Positions 22,538-34,842 of a stretch of 64,000 nucleotides of DNA are shown here, one piece after another. Origin of the DNA: Lojkania enalia. Taxonomy: Eukaryota; Ascomycota; Dothideomycetes; Pleosporales. Numbering within the stretch: position 1 is the stretch's first letter; the number at the start of each line of letters is the position of its first letter. The stretch covers positions 1-64,000 of the forward strand of contig ML986662.1 of NCBI GenBank assembly GCA_010094045.1. The letters run 5' to 3'. Under the pieces are notes generated by a model. That model searched no databases. It was not told where the DNA came from and worked only from the letters and a program-made list of their open reading frames with translations. Made by a program: the position numbers and the translations under genes.

Positions 22538-23350
22538 CTACTTTTCTATGTGTTTCTTGTCTTTACCAATATTGATATCTACCCAAACTGGGCAATGATC
22601 ACTCGGGTCCCTCTCCCCAATCTCCAAAATCTTAGAACTCATCGCCATCTCCCTCTTCCAAGGCTTTCTTCCCACAATAACGTAATCGAACTTATCGCAA
22701 CTGCTTTCCCACTCCTTGGTTCTCGGATAGTACGTATATCCTCTCTTCTCAGTGTGCAATTCCCGGCAGATATCTACACCAGCCCACTTCTCTTTTCTAC
22801 TCTCTCTTGAATACTCACATATCCATCCATTATACTTACTAAACATCTTCGATAGGAAATCTGCGCGATTAATTACGTGCTGTCGACGAAATGTGCGCAA
22901 CCGCGGATACCCGTCTCGCTCATCGGGCGCCACGTTGAAATTGCCCACTACCACAACTTGCCACCCATCTCGCTCCATTCCTGGAGCTCATCTCTCAACA
23001 AGGTGTTAAATACATTTTTCGATCATATTGCATCCTTAATATAGCGTCTGTCGACGGATCGCTATAGGAATTACCTATCATGTCGACAGTCTAAGACAAT
23101 GTGTTGCTGTAGAAAGGTCCACTACGTGCACAATTCCTTCTTTATCCCGATCTATCGATCTCGATGGCGTCCCCTGTTTCCGGTCCAAGGAGGCTATTTT
23201 CACCTCTTGAAGGAAGAGGATCGTGGGCCGGTTACGTCGTTGGAGAAACAAGCGGAGAGAACGTGGCGGAATAGTATTGCTTGCGGGGTGGACAGATTGT
23301 TCAACATAAGATGCTATAGATTTCTGGAAGAAGTGGGCTATGCTGTGGAC
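22538..23350 (-). pseudogene. Endonuclease/exonuclease/phosphatase-family relic
   Basis: The C-terminal part is open from 22978 to 22538. It has the catalytic-core-like VVVVGNFNVAPDERDGYPRL and the ending DPSDHCPVWVDI, both typical of AP-endonuclease/EEP enzymes; the usual form is GDxN-x-APxxxD, here GNFN. Upstream, near 23219-23190, an N-terminal motif LFLQEVKIAS survives, but stops and a frame change separate the two parts. Roughly 100 residues of the usual fold are missing or unreadable. The family cleaves phosphodiester bonds in damaged nucleic acids. The change of GD to GN removes a residue normally needed for metal binding. I read this as a broken gene; a short C-terminal product cannot be excluded. 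Confidence 0.72.
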
Positions 23351-23909
23351 GTTCTAAGAGATGGGACGCATGGGGTCAGGGCTGAGGAATGAGAAATAAA
23401 GAACTTGATTTAGGATTGACAAGCGCCGGCGCTTCTTGAGGTATGAGAGTATGTACTGTTTCTTGCCCTTTAGATGTTGAGGACGTTGTTGAACAATCAA
23501 TTATGGAATTGTGGGATATTGGAAGTACCGGCTATATATTCTTTTCGGGGAGGTCTTATTCCGACGTGACGAGATACGATGGCATCAGATTTCGTAACTA
23601 CCCACAGCATCTATATTATGAATGAGATAGGAAAACTTGACCCAAAGGGTACTCTAATTTGAATCCTTAATCGGTACTATAAGATTACGATTTACTAGCC
23701 CTGGAGGTATCTCCAGAACAGTTAAAGCTCATGACCTTAAGTTGCTTATGTGATCAGAATACTCTCTTATCGATAAGATATCTCGTCACCTAATCACCCT
23801 TTCTGTTTAGCATCTACTTCGAACCTCGATTCGATTACTTTATCCTCGAAGTGATTTTTACATCTCAGAAATACCGAGTGGATCTAGCTGGGCATAGGTA
23901 TCTCGATTT

Positions 23910-25511
23910 ATGGCTTTTATTGAGTCAGATTTTCCTCCGTTACGTTCCCAGAAGCCTGCGAAAATTGCTGCAATTGTCAAGCGTGGCAAGGAGAAAGCAA
24001 ATCCAGCTAAGAAACCCCAGACATGTGCTACGCTAGGAAACCTTCCGGATGAACTCCTTTTGCAGATCCTCAATCATTTGCCGTGTCTGGATTTGGAGAA
24101 CTTTCAACTTCCTTCGGTCGTCAACCTCTCGCTTACCAATCGCCGACTCCATAATGTCTGCTTAGAAAGGCTATATGTTGCATATAACAGCTTCTTCGCA
24201 GCTCCATATCTATTTCTGCGCACTATGATTTCAAATCACAATGCTGCTCAGATGGTACATTCAATGGAAATTAGCTATGGATCTGGTGTACACGAAGATC
24301 GCGGGGTATATTGCCCTTTGCTATCGGATCGCCGAACGATCAAAGCTGGGTTAAAAGAATTAAATATTCCCGGATGGAAAGAGTGGGCGACAGACTGCAA
24401 TGACGAGGGGTCCGATCAGGAGATCTTGTATGCAGCAATTCTCATGCACACACCGAACATTGCGTCACTTGAGGTCGACGACGGGGAGTTGCCATATCAC
24501 ATTCCGAAGTGGGTAGACTTGATTAGATATGCCACTAGTGGCACCAAATTTGGCCGCATGCACTCCTTCCAAAAGTTAGAAACCATCACCCTTGATATTG
24601 GGGGCTTGCGGCTTCGCAATCTAGCACCACTATTTCGTCTACCTTCTCTCCGTAAACTTACCATTTCTGGTCTGGTAGAAACTAATAAGGTGATCAAAGG
24701 GGATCCGTTCCCATTCAAGTGGCCCATCGCGTCCGGCTCGTCATCCATCGAGGAGTTGTATCTCCCCAACGCCTTTCTCGATACAGCAGTAATTACTGCA
24801 ATCCTAGACTCCTGCCGAACACTCAAGCAATTACAATATGATCACCGGGACGATCGCTGGTTCTACCGCCAAGCTCGAGGATACCAGTGGTGGGAGGAAT
24901 TCACGAATTCTGATGATCCTTTGACCTTTGCGCCGCTTTCATACCCAACTCTTGCTAAAGCTCTTCATCGCCATCGAAATACTCTCGAGAGCTTGCAATT
25001 CTGGGATGATATATATGAAGGTATCTATGCGAATTTAAATCTTAGGAATCATCGCATTTACCGGACATTTGGTCATTTGGGCAATCTGAAGGGCTTGGAG
25101 AAGCTCAAAACTATCAAAGGGACTCTTGCGGCATTTGTGGATATTGAAAAGGGCCCAAGCGCGACACTGGTCGAGAACCTACCACCTTCTCTTACTCATA
25201 TTTGTCTCATTGTCAGATGGGATGATAGAGAGCTCAAATGCATGCCATCTTTGGAACATGCAGCTAGTTATTACCGGTCTCATTTGCCATTGTTAAAAGA
25301 AATCCGGCTCGAAGTTGCTGTTCCACCGTCTCAGTTTCCGTACGACTGGTCAAAGCGCATTCAGGGACCCCTTTCCAAGGATGGTATCAACGTTGTTGTT
25401 GAACAGACATCGGATATCTTGAGATCCCTTGACGAAGATGAGGCCGAATTTGACACAACTGACGAACCTGGGTCGGAGACAGAAGAGTCTTTAGACAGCG
25501 ACGAGGAGTAA
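23910..25511 (+). CDS. F-box-domain protein
   Basis: Single exon, 533 aa. An F-box lies near residues 43-90 (LGNLPDELLLQILNHLPCLD...LSLTNRRLHNVCLERLY). A long region of degenerate leucine-rich pattern follows, as in the expanded fungal F-box families, and the C-terminus is acidic (DEDEAEFDTTDEPGSETEES). F-box proteins bind Skp1 and choose substrates for SCF ubiquitin ligases. The target is unknown. These families duplicate and diverge quickly in ascomycetes, which suits the position inside the repeat island. No frameshift or stop is seen. Confidence 0.85.
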   Translation: MAFIESDFPPLRSQKPAKIAAIVKRGKEKANPAKKPQTCATLGNLPDELLLQILNHLPCLDLENFQLPSVVNLSLTNRRLHNVCLERLYVAYNSFFAAPYLFLRTMISNHNAAQMVHSMEISYGSGVHEDRGVYCPLLSDRRTIKAGLKELNIPGWKEWATDCNDEGSDQEILYAAILMHTPNIASLEVDDGELPYHIPKWVDLIRYATSGTKFGRMHSFQKLETITLDIGGLRLRNLAPLFRLPSLRKLTISGLVETNKVIKGDPFPFKWPIASGSSSIEELYLPNAFLDTAVITAILDSCRTLKQLQYDHRDDRWFYRQARGYQWWEEFTNSDDPLTFAPLSYPTLAKALHRHRNTLESLQFWDDIYEGIYANLNLRNHRIYRTFGHLGNLKGLEKLKTIKGTLAAFVDIEKGPSATLVENLPPSLTHICLIVRWDDRELKCMPSLEHAASYYRSHLPLLKEIRLEVAVPPSQFPYDWSKRIQGPLSKDGINVVVEQTSDILRSLDEDEAEFDTTDEPGSETEESLDSDEE

Positions 25512-28423
25512 TAAAGCAAATGAAATATTGATATACCCCTATATGGCATATATTGAAGGCCCTTGGTTGCCCATCGATCTTATTCTGTACTTGTTGACAC
25601 TAGGCTCTAATTTAAGGTCGTTGTATTTTATGACAAATATACCTAAATATCCTTTGCAATGGCTTGATTGTGTGTCTCGTAAGGCGTATAATGAATGTAT
25701 TTGTTTTGGTTTGAATCTTTCATGGTAGGATAGTCCAGTCAGATTTGCATCATACTATCCGCACAACCGTTTCTGTAGCGCCTATTCGGCATCGAAAGTC
25801 GGGTCATACCCAGCGAGTTAACATGTGAATCTTACACAAGCAGATAATCTGGCCAGAATCCTCACACTTTCCAAGCATACGGTACTCCACAGTAATCTGG
25901 CGGTTCATCTTAAACCTGCGTAGAGAACTCACCTATCTCCCCAAACAGCGTCATCTGAAGAGCTTGTCCAAACCCGACTACAAAGATTTCCTTCAGTTGA
26001 AAATTGTGCAAATTCTTGAGATGAACAAAGAAGCCAAAGAATTTCGCGGATAGGAAGCTGAGCTTACGCCATAGAGTGAACTGCAAGTATTTACAAAGGT
26101 ATATATATGTGAAGGGAGGACTTAGGGTGCGCGGGAGAAGACTGACAATGGATGAATGGCTTGACTATATAGCTCAGGCTATGAAACTTAGAAGACCTGG
26201 ATTGTTTTTGTTCGATATGGCCCTTGTGGAGCAATAAGAGGAGCTGAAAGTGGGGCAAGTGAGTTGAGAGGAGTTGCGTGGATAGCTCTGGCATTAATAT
26301 TGTGGGGATGCTTATGATGTTACTCTTTTCAATGAAAAGGCGGAGGAGCCGTAATAATTTATTACTTATGCCGGACATGGATGATGATGCCTGGTTGACC
26401 TGAGCCGTATCGTGTTGTGTTAGTATAACCGCGAAAAGTCTCCTAATAATTCTGGTTTCGACGCACCTTTTTCTTACTACCAAGTAGTAGATTCATAGTT
26501 GAACTAATCACAAATCTGATATTTATTGGATTCTATGCAATATTAAGTGAAATCTTCCGATGCTTGGGTTGGTATATCGTACATTTTCCGCTTACCTGCT
26601 CTGCTTTCTTCATTGGCATATATCGTTACAATTGTGCGCTAATGTCCAGGAGACGCTGAAATGTTTCCATCATCACTATGTGAAATCTAGTAATCAGATT
26701 TGTGTAATCAAAAAGATTTTGCGACTAAATCTCCTAGATAGCTTTTGAAGCAGATCGTACATTTCGTCGGTGAGCAACACGATAATTTATATGTTTCACG
26801 TGATGTAATAGGATTTATTTTGAATGTTAATAATATTCGCTCTCGTAGTTTCAGTGATAAGGAACGCCTGCTTAAAGCGATTGAGGAGCATTCTCACAAA
26901 GACTCGAAAGATTATAAGCAATTTAAATAATCACAAAATGATAGATAAAAAACGAATCAATACTGTTAAAATGCGATTGATCATTCTTACTTATTCTTAA
27001 TGCATATTACAAATAATCATGTACTCTTTCGTGGCTAGCTGCTCTAGAAGCTTTGGGGTCTACGTGAGATGCGTTAGTAAAAAAAAAAAAAAATTCTTTA
27101 GTAGGGGCAAAATACATACAGAGCCTTATCGAGCCGTGGAAACTTATGAGAAGATCCAACTCATTTGTTCTCATATTTTTAATCTCGTAGGTCCTCAGCA
27201 CAACAAATGACTGCATTTTATTGATCCCTACCACTTTGATCTTGAACTTTATCGGCTATGATTTATTATTATTATTTCATCTCAACGCTTCTATAGAAAC
27301 TTGGAAGGCTTTTAATTACTTGAGTGAACTGTAAGATTTGTCGGTTGCAATTAGCCAATCACATGGTTGAGTTACAATAGAGCACCCGCGTACTCTAACC
27401 TCCCGGTTGTAGGATTTCACCGACGGAAAATAACATCAGTTTATTCTCGAGATTTACAGTTGAGGACGTAGCCTATAGTCTCCGGCCTCTGATGTTCGCG
27501 CCGGTGATGATGCCTACGAAGCTAGCCACTTTCGAATGAACACGTGGTCTCATCCGATTGGTGAGCACATTATCTTCTGACCTCCAACCCCAATTATGCT
27601 GAAGCTTAAAGAGGGCTAAATCCCAAAATGAGGCTCTGACATTAAATTAAGTGGATATCGGAGCTAGAAAGATATGATAGTGTTTGGCCTACAGATAACC
27701 GCACGTACGAGTCGGTGGTTTCTGACGTGGTATTGAAGGGACATGGTCCTCCTAATCCCCACCTAGGAAATATTCTAATAAGTTCTTCTCATTCACAAGT
27801 TCAATTGCTCTGGTGCCCAATAGATTTAGACCTATCGGACCGCTAATTGATCGCTTAGCTCTATTTGAGAAATTTCAGAAATGAGGTCAGAATGGCCACA
27901 GCTTTCGGATCCGACCCTAGCTAGCCTGGGGAATGCAGTCTGGGGAATGTATTCAACTTTTTGAAAGGAACTTGTTGCACATAATCCGTTTCGGTTCGTC
28001 CTCACACAAACATCCAGAGAAGATACTATGTCAACATCAGCAACCCATGCAGATAGCAGCCTCAAGGGATCTCTTCATAGGGACATTCACATTTCTTGCA
28101 ATATATCAGGAAGGCTTCAATCTCTCAATTCGATGGCGTAGATTCTATCGAGAAAAATCATTAAAAATCCTCCACAGTCATGTCGGAGAACACGGTTGGC
28201 CCTTCGCAATGGTGCCGCGGGCATGCGCTCTACGTGTCTATCGGCTGTACCACAGCGTCGCCAATCATCGCTTCACACGAAGAGAAGCATCGAGCCCCAA
28301 CGAGGAATAATAATGCACCGACGGGAGAAACGAGTGTATAATTGTGCTAGTGCCCTCTATATCCTACTTAGAAAACCATTCCCCACCGCTTCCGCCACCC
28401 TAACCGCCTTTCGAGAACGCGCT
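25512..28423. other. AT-rich island spacer
   Basis: About 2.9 kb with no supported gene. Scattered frames up to 130 codons have no motifs. It includes an A-run near 27080. Confidence 0.5.
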
Positions 28424-29299
28424 ATGGCTCGTCGCGATCGAAGTATAGCCAATTCTTTGCGCCAGTCGGGTTGGCAGTCAGCGCCGGACTATACCGCTCT
28501 AAATCTGGATGAAATTGCTAGCCAAGTTCGCGAAATGCTCTGGCAGACATTGCGACTTTGTGAGTATATCACAGATTAGTTTGGGTGCGAGTGACGCTGT
28601 CCCTTCTTGCTTATATTTGTCTGGTTTTAGGCTTATTCTGGATTCTGAAATTTCTGAGATTCATCGTGCATCTCTTTGCTTCTCTGGTTAGTTTCCGGTA
28701 TGATCCCTTGCAACGAGACTTCCGGTGTGTTGTTCATGTCGAAGCTATACCTGGAGAGATCCCCGTTCGCCGGTCAGCGGTTGCACTCTTTGATTCTGGA
28801 TGTCCTATAAACATAATGAGTAGGAGATTTGCCCGAGAACTTGGTTTCGAATTCCCGGTTGCACGAGGAATACCAGTACTGAGAACATTTTCCGACGAGG
28901 AGGTTAGATCGATAGGACAAATTTCCGGGAGATGGGCCTGCACGGACACACCACGCTTATTTTTTGTTTCGTTTGCACCTAAATTCTATAACTGTTCTTG
29001 GGAGGTATCTGAATTGGATAACGAAGATTTTGAGATGATCATTGGCTCCGACTCTATTATTGAACTAGGCCTTCTTGAACCCAGGTTTGCCGCCCCTGCA
29101 GGTCGCTATGCCCAGGAAGAGGTCAATAGTACGTGACAGTTTTGTAGCCTGACCAGACAATATGCTGACACTGCGCACAGAAGATGAAGTTGCGTTGGCG
29201 AAAAAGAAGCAAGAAGAAGAAAAAAAAAGGAACGAAGAGCGTATCAAGGTTGCTAGAGCTCAGAGTGTATGGACTTTTCTTCTGTGTACGTGGTATTGA
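28424..29299 (+). CDS. Membrane-anchored retropepsin-like protein
   Basis: Three exons, 28424-28559, 28631-29128 and 29181-29299, have matching phase-1 junctions and give 250 aa. After a 45-aa N-terminus, residues about 46-75 are a hydrophobic membrane segment (FWILKFLRFIVHLFASLV). A retropepsin-like fold follows, with the active-site-type VALFDSGCPINIMSRRF (DSG) near residues 98-114 and the partner strand FEMIIGSDSIIELGL. The C-terminus is a Lys/Glu helix. Single-domain proteases of this type act as dimers. A fungal, membrane-tethered version with no gag or reverse transcriptase beside it suggests a stand-alone host gene, but function is unknown. An upstream in-frame ATG at 28313 is an alternative start. 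Confidence 0.68.
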
Positions 29300-30371
29300 T
29301 GCTGATCGTTTCCAGAGCCAGCTGCAGGCACCGGCTCAACACGGTGCATAAACACCCCACCCATACCTACAATTACTGGAGGGAGTCTAAACCGTAGTGG
29401 GTGCAAGCGTTTTTGACACTTGAGGTTGGGTAAATGCTTGATTGACCACATCGATTTCCCTTTCTTATCCCTGCGGCGCCACCTTACTGGCAGCATTGGG
29501 AAGAAAATTGGAGTTGGGTTTCTCAGTGGGCTTTCCCGTCACGTGCTTTCCCCTGTGGCATAGCTCCCAAGGTTCATATATAGAAATGTCTGTCCTAATA
29601 CAAGGCCCCCAACGGCCCTTAGACACAATCAACCTAGTTTCTTAACTCTTTGATACTTGCGCAATCGTTTGTTTTGGTCGCTGCTAACTTTCTTAGAGTT
29701 GCAATGTCGTTGTCGCTACGATAGACTAGATATGCGTCACTAGCCGTGTATTGTCTTTTATGATTTATAGTTTGCACATCTCATCATATCACGATAGATG
29801 GTAATTACTCTAGGGGAGCAATTGGCCGGCCTTTTGCCCTTCACACATTCTCTATATGACTTGAACAATCCTGAATGGCCAAAAATTATTGGTGTCGAAG
29901 GCCTCGCTAAGCGGCGCTGAGCCGGCTGGCTCGCGTGCAGGTCTGCGCCCGGCTCCGAACGTCCTAGGATATCCTCCGCCCCTGGTGTTCCTTACTGTAG
30001 ATATCTTGCTCCCTGCATGCCCACGGCCGAGACCGTCCTTCGTATCTCGTGTATCATTTTCCTTACTAGCCGCCTTTTGGTCAAGCCCTACATGAACCTG
30101 CTCGACCTAGCTGACATACCGTCTTGCTGGCAATTTTCACCTGTTCGTACCCTAGCTGCTGAGCAGCCGCCCTTTGGATATCCAGCCAGCCTGCATGCTG
30201 CTGCTGCCGCCGTGGCTGCGTCGCGGCCTATCAGTGAGTCAGTCAGTCAGTAAGTCCGTAAGTCAAGATAGTGTTTAATAGGGCCTTAGGTCTCTTCCAA
30301 GCGCGACCTCTGGCTTTCTGCTCGCTTCCTCTCGATATCCTGCCTACTAGTACTGTACCCAGGAGGTGAAC
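29300..30371. other. Spacer leading into the decayed transposon
   Basis: No gene. From about 29890 the base composition becomes GC-rich and simple (GCTGCTGCTGCCGCC, repeated GTCA near 30235-30250), and probably belongs to the 5' flank of the element that follows. Confidence 0.45.
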
Positions 30372-33300
30372 ATGGGTCCACCGCGTAGCCCCCAGCGCGG
30401 CCAGCACGCAGACATCAACATTGTGAATAATGCAGAACTACGCGCCAACGCGCAGCATATCCTAGCTATTATACGTGAATAATGGCCAGAGAATACGTGC
30501 GGGGTCTATAATCCAAAGTAAGGTATATATAATAAAACCACTGATTGTTCCCTTCCTACCCTCTATCACGCATGCCCAGCTGACGACGCATCTAGTTATT
30601 CTGTGAGCGGAAGCAGTACTGTGACAGTAACACAGCAACAGAAGACAAGCTGTTGCTCTTCCTAGTAGAAGATGTTACAATAGGCCTAAGGGCTAAGTCT
30701 CGCAAGGCGGGCAGCGATACCCTGCAAGGCTAGCAGTGATGTAGGCGCAAACTGAGCGTCAGGCGAGACGCGTCTGCTACAGACCTCTGGCGGGGGCAGA
30801 AGGCGCTGGGTATGAACAACTCCCCGTCGCTACGTGAGGACAACGAGAGAAAGTACCTCAGGTCTCTGCAGCATGGGGATGCTCAACGAGATCGAGAGCA
30901 GTATGCTAACAAGGGGAGAGATACACTGCTAGACAAATACAGCGAGGATGAGTTTGAGCAACTCTTGAGCAAGCTAGAGGCGCACAGCACAGCTGCAAAC
31001 TCATCTTCAGCAGCAGAATGCCACTTCACTACGCTGGCCGATATCTTGCTACGCCACTACGTACACTTGCGCGGAGGAGACTACCTCTCTATAGAGATAT
31101 TAGACCTCTTTATGTTTAAGTTTAAGAGGGAGGCCCCAATACGCTCTATTCTAATATTTACTACTCGCTCGAGCAAGTATAACTAGTATAGATAGCTAGA
31201 GACAATTAGCGCTCTATAATATAGAAAGCCGCTTCTCTATGACGTAACTAGCAAGTGAGACGCGTGGGTGGGTGAGCCACGCACCTCACCAACTTTTTCT
31301 ACCTTTCCAGTGATATATTTTCACAATATATGAAGATTGTATAAATATAATATATATCCTGGGTTAAGTAGTATCTACAGTACCCTTCTCACGCGTACGT
31401 AAGTTATGCCCAGTCTCTCTATAGCGGCTACAGTGTGTAGAAGCCTGCCGGCTCGCACCTGATCGTGCCTTACCTTGGCGTATTTCGCCCTCTAGTTGCT
31501 GCTTAACTACCTCTTGAGTAATAATCTCCTCTCCCTCTACTTTTAATAAGGTGCCTTACTTCTGAACCCGCTTCTTTTTATACTTTTCACGTGTTGTGGC
31601 GGCCTTATTTACACTCCTAAGGCTGGCGACTCGACCCTAGGTAATGTAGCTGAATGAAGCATTAACTTAGCGCCTTTTTAAAGCTGATTAATCGCTGCGA
31701 TAATAGAAACAGGCGATAAGCTTTCATGCCTTCGAATCTAATTGTTGGTTAAGCCTTTAATTCGTACGAGTTGCTTAGTATTCTAGCTTTTTATACGAGG
31801 AATTCTAGCGCAGGCAATGTTGGCGAAAGAAGCTCTATATTAAGCTTTAATATCACTACCTTTGGATTATATAGAACTAAGCCAGCGTCTTAAAAGCTGG
31901 TGCAGATATTATTCTTTATAATTAAATACCAGTAGGAAGTACAGAAGACTAGGAGTAACTTAAGCATTATGATATGATTAATATAGTTGCAGATTAGACT
32001 CTTCATCTAACGGCTGTACGATCGTTTTAACGGCGAGAAGTAGCCTATATTAGTCGGCCACAGGAGATGCAACGACTGTAACAGCGTATAAAGAGTATAA
32101 ATTATATTCTCCTTATAGATTGCCTAGAATTCTAGCAAGTTATAACTCTTATTGTTATTAAGAATAAATAGCTAATATACGTCTATTCAATGGTCCTTTA
32201 TATGTTCAATAAAGTCCTTTAGTTACTTAACTCTAAGCTTATTAGTTATCTATCCGTTATTACTTAGCCTAATAGCTTAATTCTTAGGTATATTATCGTC
32301 CTCGTATTAAGTAGAAAGTAGTACTGGTGTGAAGCGTTACGTAGGCAGGAAGCTTGAGGAGCCAAAGAGGGGGTTACAAAATAATACTCTAAGAGACAAA
32401 TCTTTAAGGGGTGACCCTTAGGACTCGAAGAACTATATATCTAGGTGATCACCTAATCCGTAGGCCAGCCGAGCTAGGGCCGAGGGTGTCCTGCGGGGGA
32501 CCCCAGGCCTTACCCTATAGAGAGTATATTTAATAATGTTAATACAGGATAAGATTAATAGCCTCTAAATAGCTAATAAGGTTAATATAGGACATCGTCA
32601 TAAAAGAAAGTAAGTATAGAAGAAAGATAATCTAACGATTAAAGCAGGTATTTAATTAGTTGCTTTTAAGGCGTTTAGCGTTATTAGTAATAGAAAGAAG
32701 AGTAGAAAGAAGAGTAGAAAGAAGGCACGCTATCGATTCTATACCACGCGATAACCCTGCTCGCAGACCAGCTCCAAGCGCTATGTGCCCGGAATGAGCA
32801 GCGGACGAAGAGGTTAAGTGGTCTATTAATTGCCTGCTACTCAAGCTTCAGATCTCGTAGCCTTAGCACTTGCGGATGCTTACGTCTGGGAACCTCGTGT
32901 TCTGGATGTAAGCGTCTTAGAGGCCGGGCGACCTGCTGCTACCATCGAAACTAGCAGATATAGCAGCATCTAGCAAGCACACTTCCGCTCAAGCATTGCG
33001 CCGATCCTGTCTGCGCGTTCGCCTAGCCCATTGCTCTGCTGGCAGCGCTGCCGGCGGCGTCACTGGATACGGGCCCGAAGAATCACATATGCCGTGTAGT
33101 AAGAACTGTAGATGATCTCTGGCGTGAATGGACAGTAGGCCTACAATGCCAGTCTGTAATCACGAAGCTAGATAGGCGATGGGGCGATCAATGAAGGGTA
33201 GATTGATAGAGCGAGCTATAGTGGTTCTCTCTACGCCTTGAGGTCATAAAGGAGATCAGGAATATAGCCTAGGTGTGGAGGACCAGCGAGGAGGCTACCA

Positions 33301-33480
33301 TGTGGCCGGTGAGCCAGCAGCAACAGCAACTGAGGTGCTTGCTAGACCAGCTTTACAAGCAGCTCAAGGCAGCTAGGAAAGAAGCTAGAGGAGAGGGAGA
33401 AGAAGGATGTAGTTTGATAGCTGCTTATAATAGACTATGTATCCCTCCCAAAATAGCGGAGATATGCCTATGTACCTAGG
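30372..33480 (+). pseudogene. Decayed Crypton-like element ORF (NDC10_II / GCR1_C type)
   Basis: Three blocks in order on the plus strand match what I recall of the fungal protein family annotated with CBF3/NDC10_II and GCR1_C domains. Block 1 (30372-30530) has WPENTCGVYNPK. Block 2 (30590-31250) has EDKLLLFLVEDV, ADILLRHYVHLRGGDYLSIE and LIFTTRSSKYN. Block 3 (33105-33480) has DDLWREWTVGL, LRLEVIKEIRNIA and MWPVSQQQQQLRCLLDQL. The total span of about 1,036 codons fits one long ORF. The middle is destroyed, and many stops arise where CAG or CAA became TAG or TAA. Family members are thought to derive from Crypton tyrosine-recombinase DNA transposons. Here it is dead. Exact element ends were not found. 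Confidence 0.78.
31190..32700. repeat. TA-rich block with RIP-like decay
   Basis: Very high TpA density, with many TAG/TAA/TTA words and little CpA, inside the element above. This is the pattern left by repeat-induced point mutation, which changes C to T mostly in CpA context. The formal RIP indices were not computed. Confidence 0.65.
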
Positions 33481-33828
33481 ACCTACTTAGTGTGTTGGGA
33501 GACGCGTATAAGCACCTCTATTTTAACACAACAACACTGCAGCGGCCCCGTACCAGTCCTAGGATGTTAAAAATCAAATTACCTGAGCTGGTGGCGGCTG
33601 GGATATCACCCATGGAGGGTGGGCAGTGGACATACTATTGATATTGAGCATCATCTAAGGAAAGTCTGATGGAGACTATATCATCGCACAATGCCACCGT
33701 CCTGAAGTATGTTTGTACATGCACACGCTCTTGATCTGGACCTGAGTTGAACGAGGGAACAAAGATACCCATGCCTTCGAATAAATCCGTCTTTCTTATT
33801 TGTAGACGTAGATGCAATGCTCATCATA

Positions 33829-34842
33829 TTAGTGAGCGGCCCCATTTCTGTCTAAGCCAATGAACACGACTTGGACAGCAGCAAACCTAAACACTTCAGT
33901 CAGGTCTTAGTTGGTTTTCTAAGTATTAGCAAGCACTTACGCTGCGGTAACTGCGAAGATTTCAGAGCGCTTCGCATTTGTCAAGCCGCCGAGACATATT
34001 GATAGCAGAACATTGAACGCCGCTATGATAGACAGCTTCACTGTTATATGGCGCACAGTGTAGAGTAATGCCATAGAAGCGACCGGAATCAATGATGCAA
34101 GGATGTTTGTTATCCCGTAAGTTATTTTGAGTATGGTCCTGTCTTGATAGCCTATGAGTCCGTGTCGAGACGACTTCATCCAGCGTTTGCAGCCACAACG
34201 CAAAAGTATTGCCAATGCATTTCGTGATATCCACTCCGAGAACAGATCTTGTCTCTGGCGGGGCTTCAAGGCCACTAGGTCAGGAGCATACGATTTAGGG
34301 TCAAGAATAGAACCCCAGAATCCAGAGTCATTTCCTATGAGCGCAAGACGGTCATGCACTCTCATTTTTGAGGATGCCAGGAACTTTTGAATGTCAGAAA
34401 GATCCCACTCGTCTGGTTCCTGAAGCTTCAGGAGCGTGCTCTGATGAATAAGGGCTTGGTCTGATCTAACTTTAACGCCTATGCTACAATTGAATGCCTA
34501 TCCATTGATATACTTACTGTACTGGCTTAGAAGCTCCCGCAGTTTTAACACGGTGTTGAGCTGCTTGGTATCGCCATCATTCTGCGATTGACTCAACCAA
34601 AACCAAGACTCAGCATAATAGCGCTTCTCTCCTAAGTTGTCTTTATTGTCTTCGACCTCGAACTCATAAAGATCTTTCTCCAAGATGGCAATCTCGGCTT
34701 GAAGGTATAGCAGATTTCTCGCATTTAGGCCGCCGAACCTCCGATACAACGAAACTTCAGGCTGGAGTTCCATCTTTGCTGCTAACATCGGATATCCTAC
34801 GACTACATCCTGCAATGGAGCATAGTGTGCCATCTCGCGCAT
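33829..34842 (-). CDS. DUF6594 membrane protein
   Basis: Exons 34842-34518, 34478-33941 and 33886-33829 give about 306 aa. The N-terminal helical region has YRRFGGLNARNLLYLQAEIA, the hallmark of this fungal family. The C-terminus has hydrophobic spans (ITNILASLIPVASMALLYTV and LSIIAAFNVLLSICLGGLTN) followed by the conserved AKRSEIFAVTAAFAAVQVVFI, which is restored only by splicing the last intron. The first intron would be just 39 bp with acceptor CATAG; a 48-bp version with acceptor AAAG is in the same phase and drops three residues. The family is of unknown function, abundant in plant-associated fungi, and often found in accessory regions. The frame is intact. Confidence 0.83.

Noticed and set aside
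26760..26927. Short plus-strand frame with protein-like composition
   Set aside because: 56 codons only, isolated in AT-rich DNA, no recognised family.
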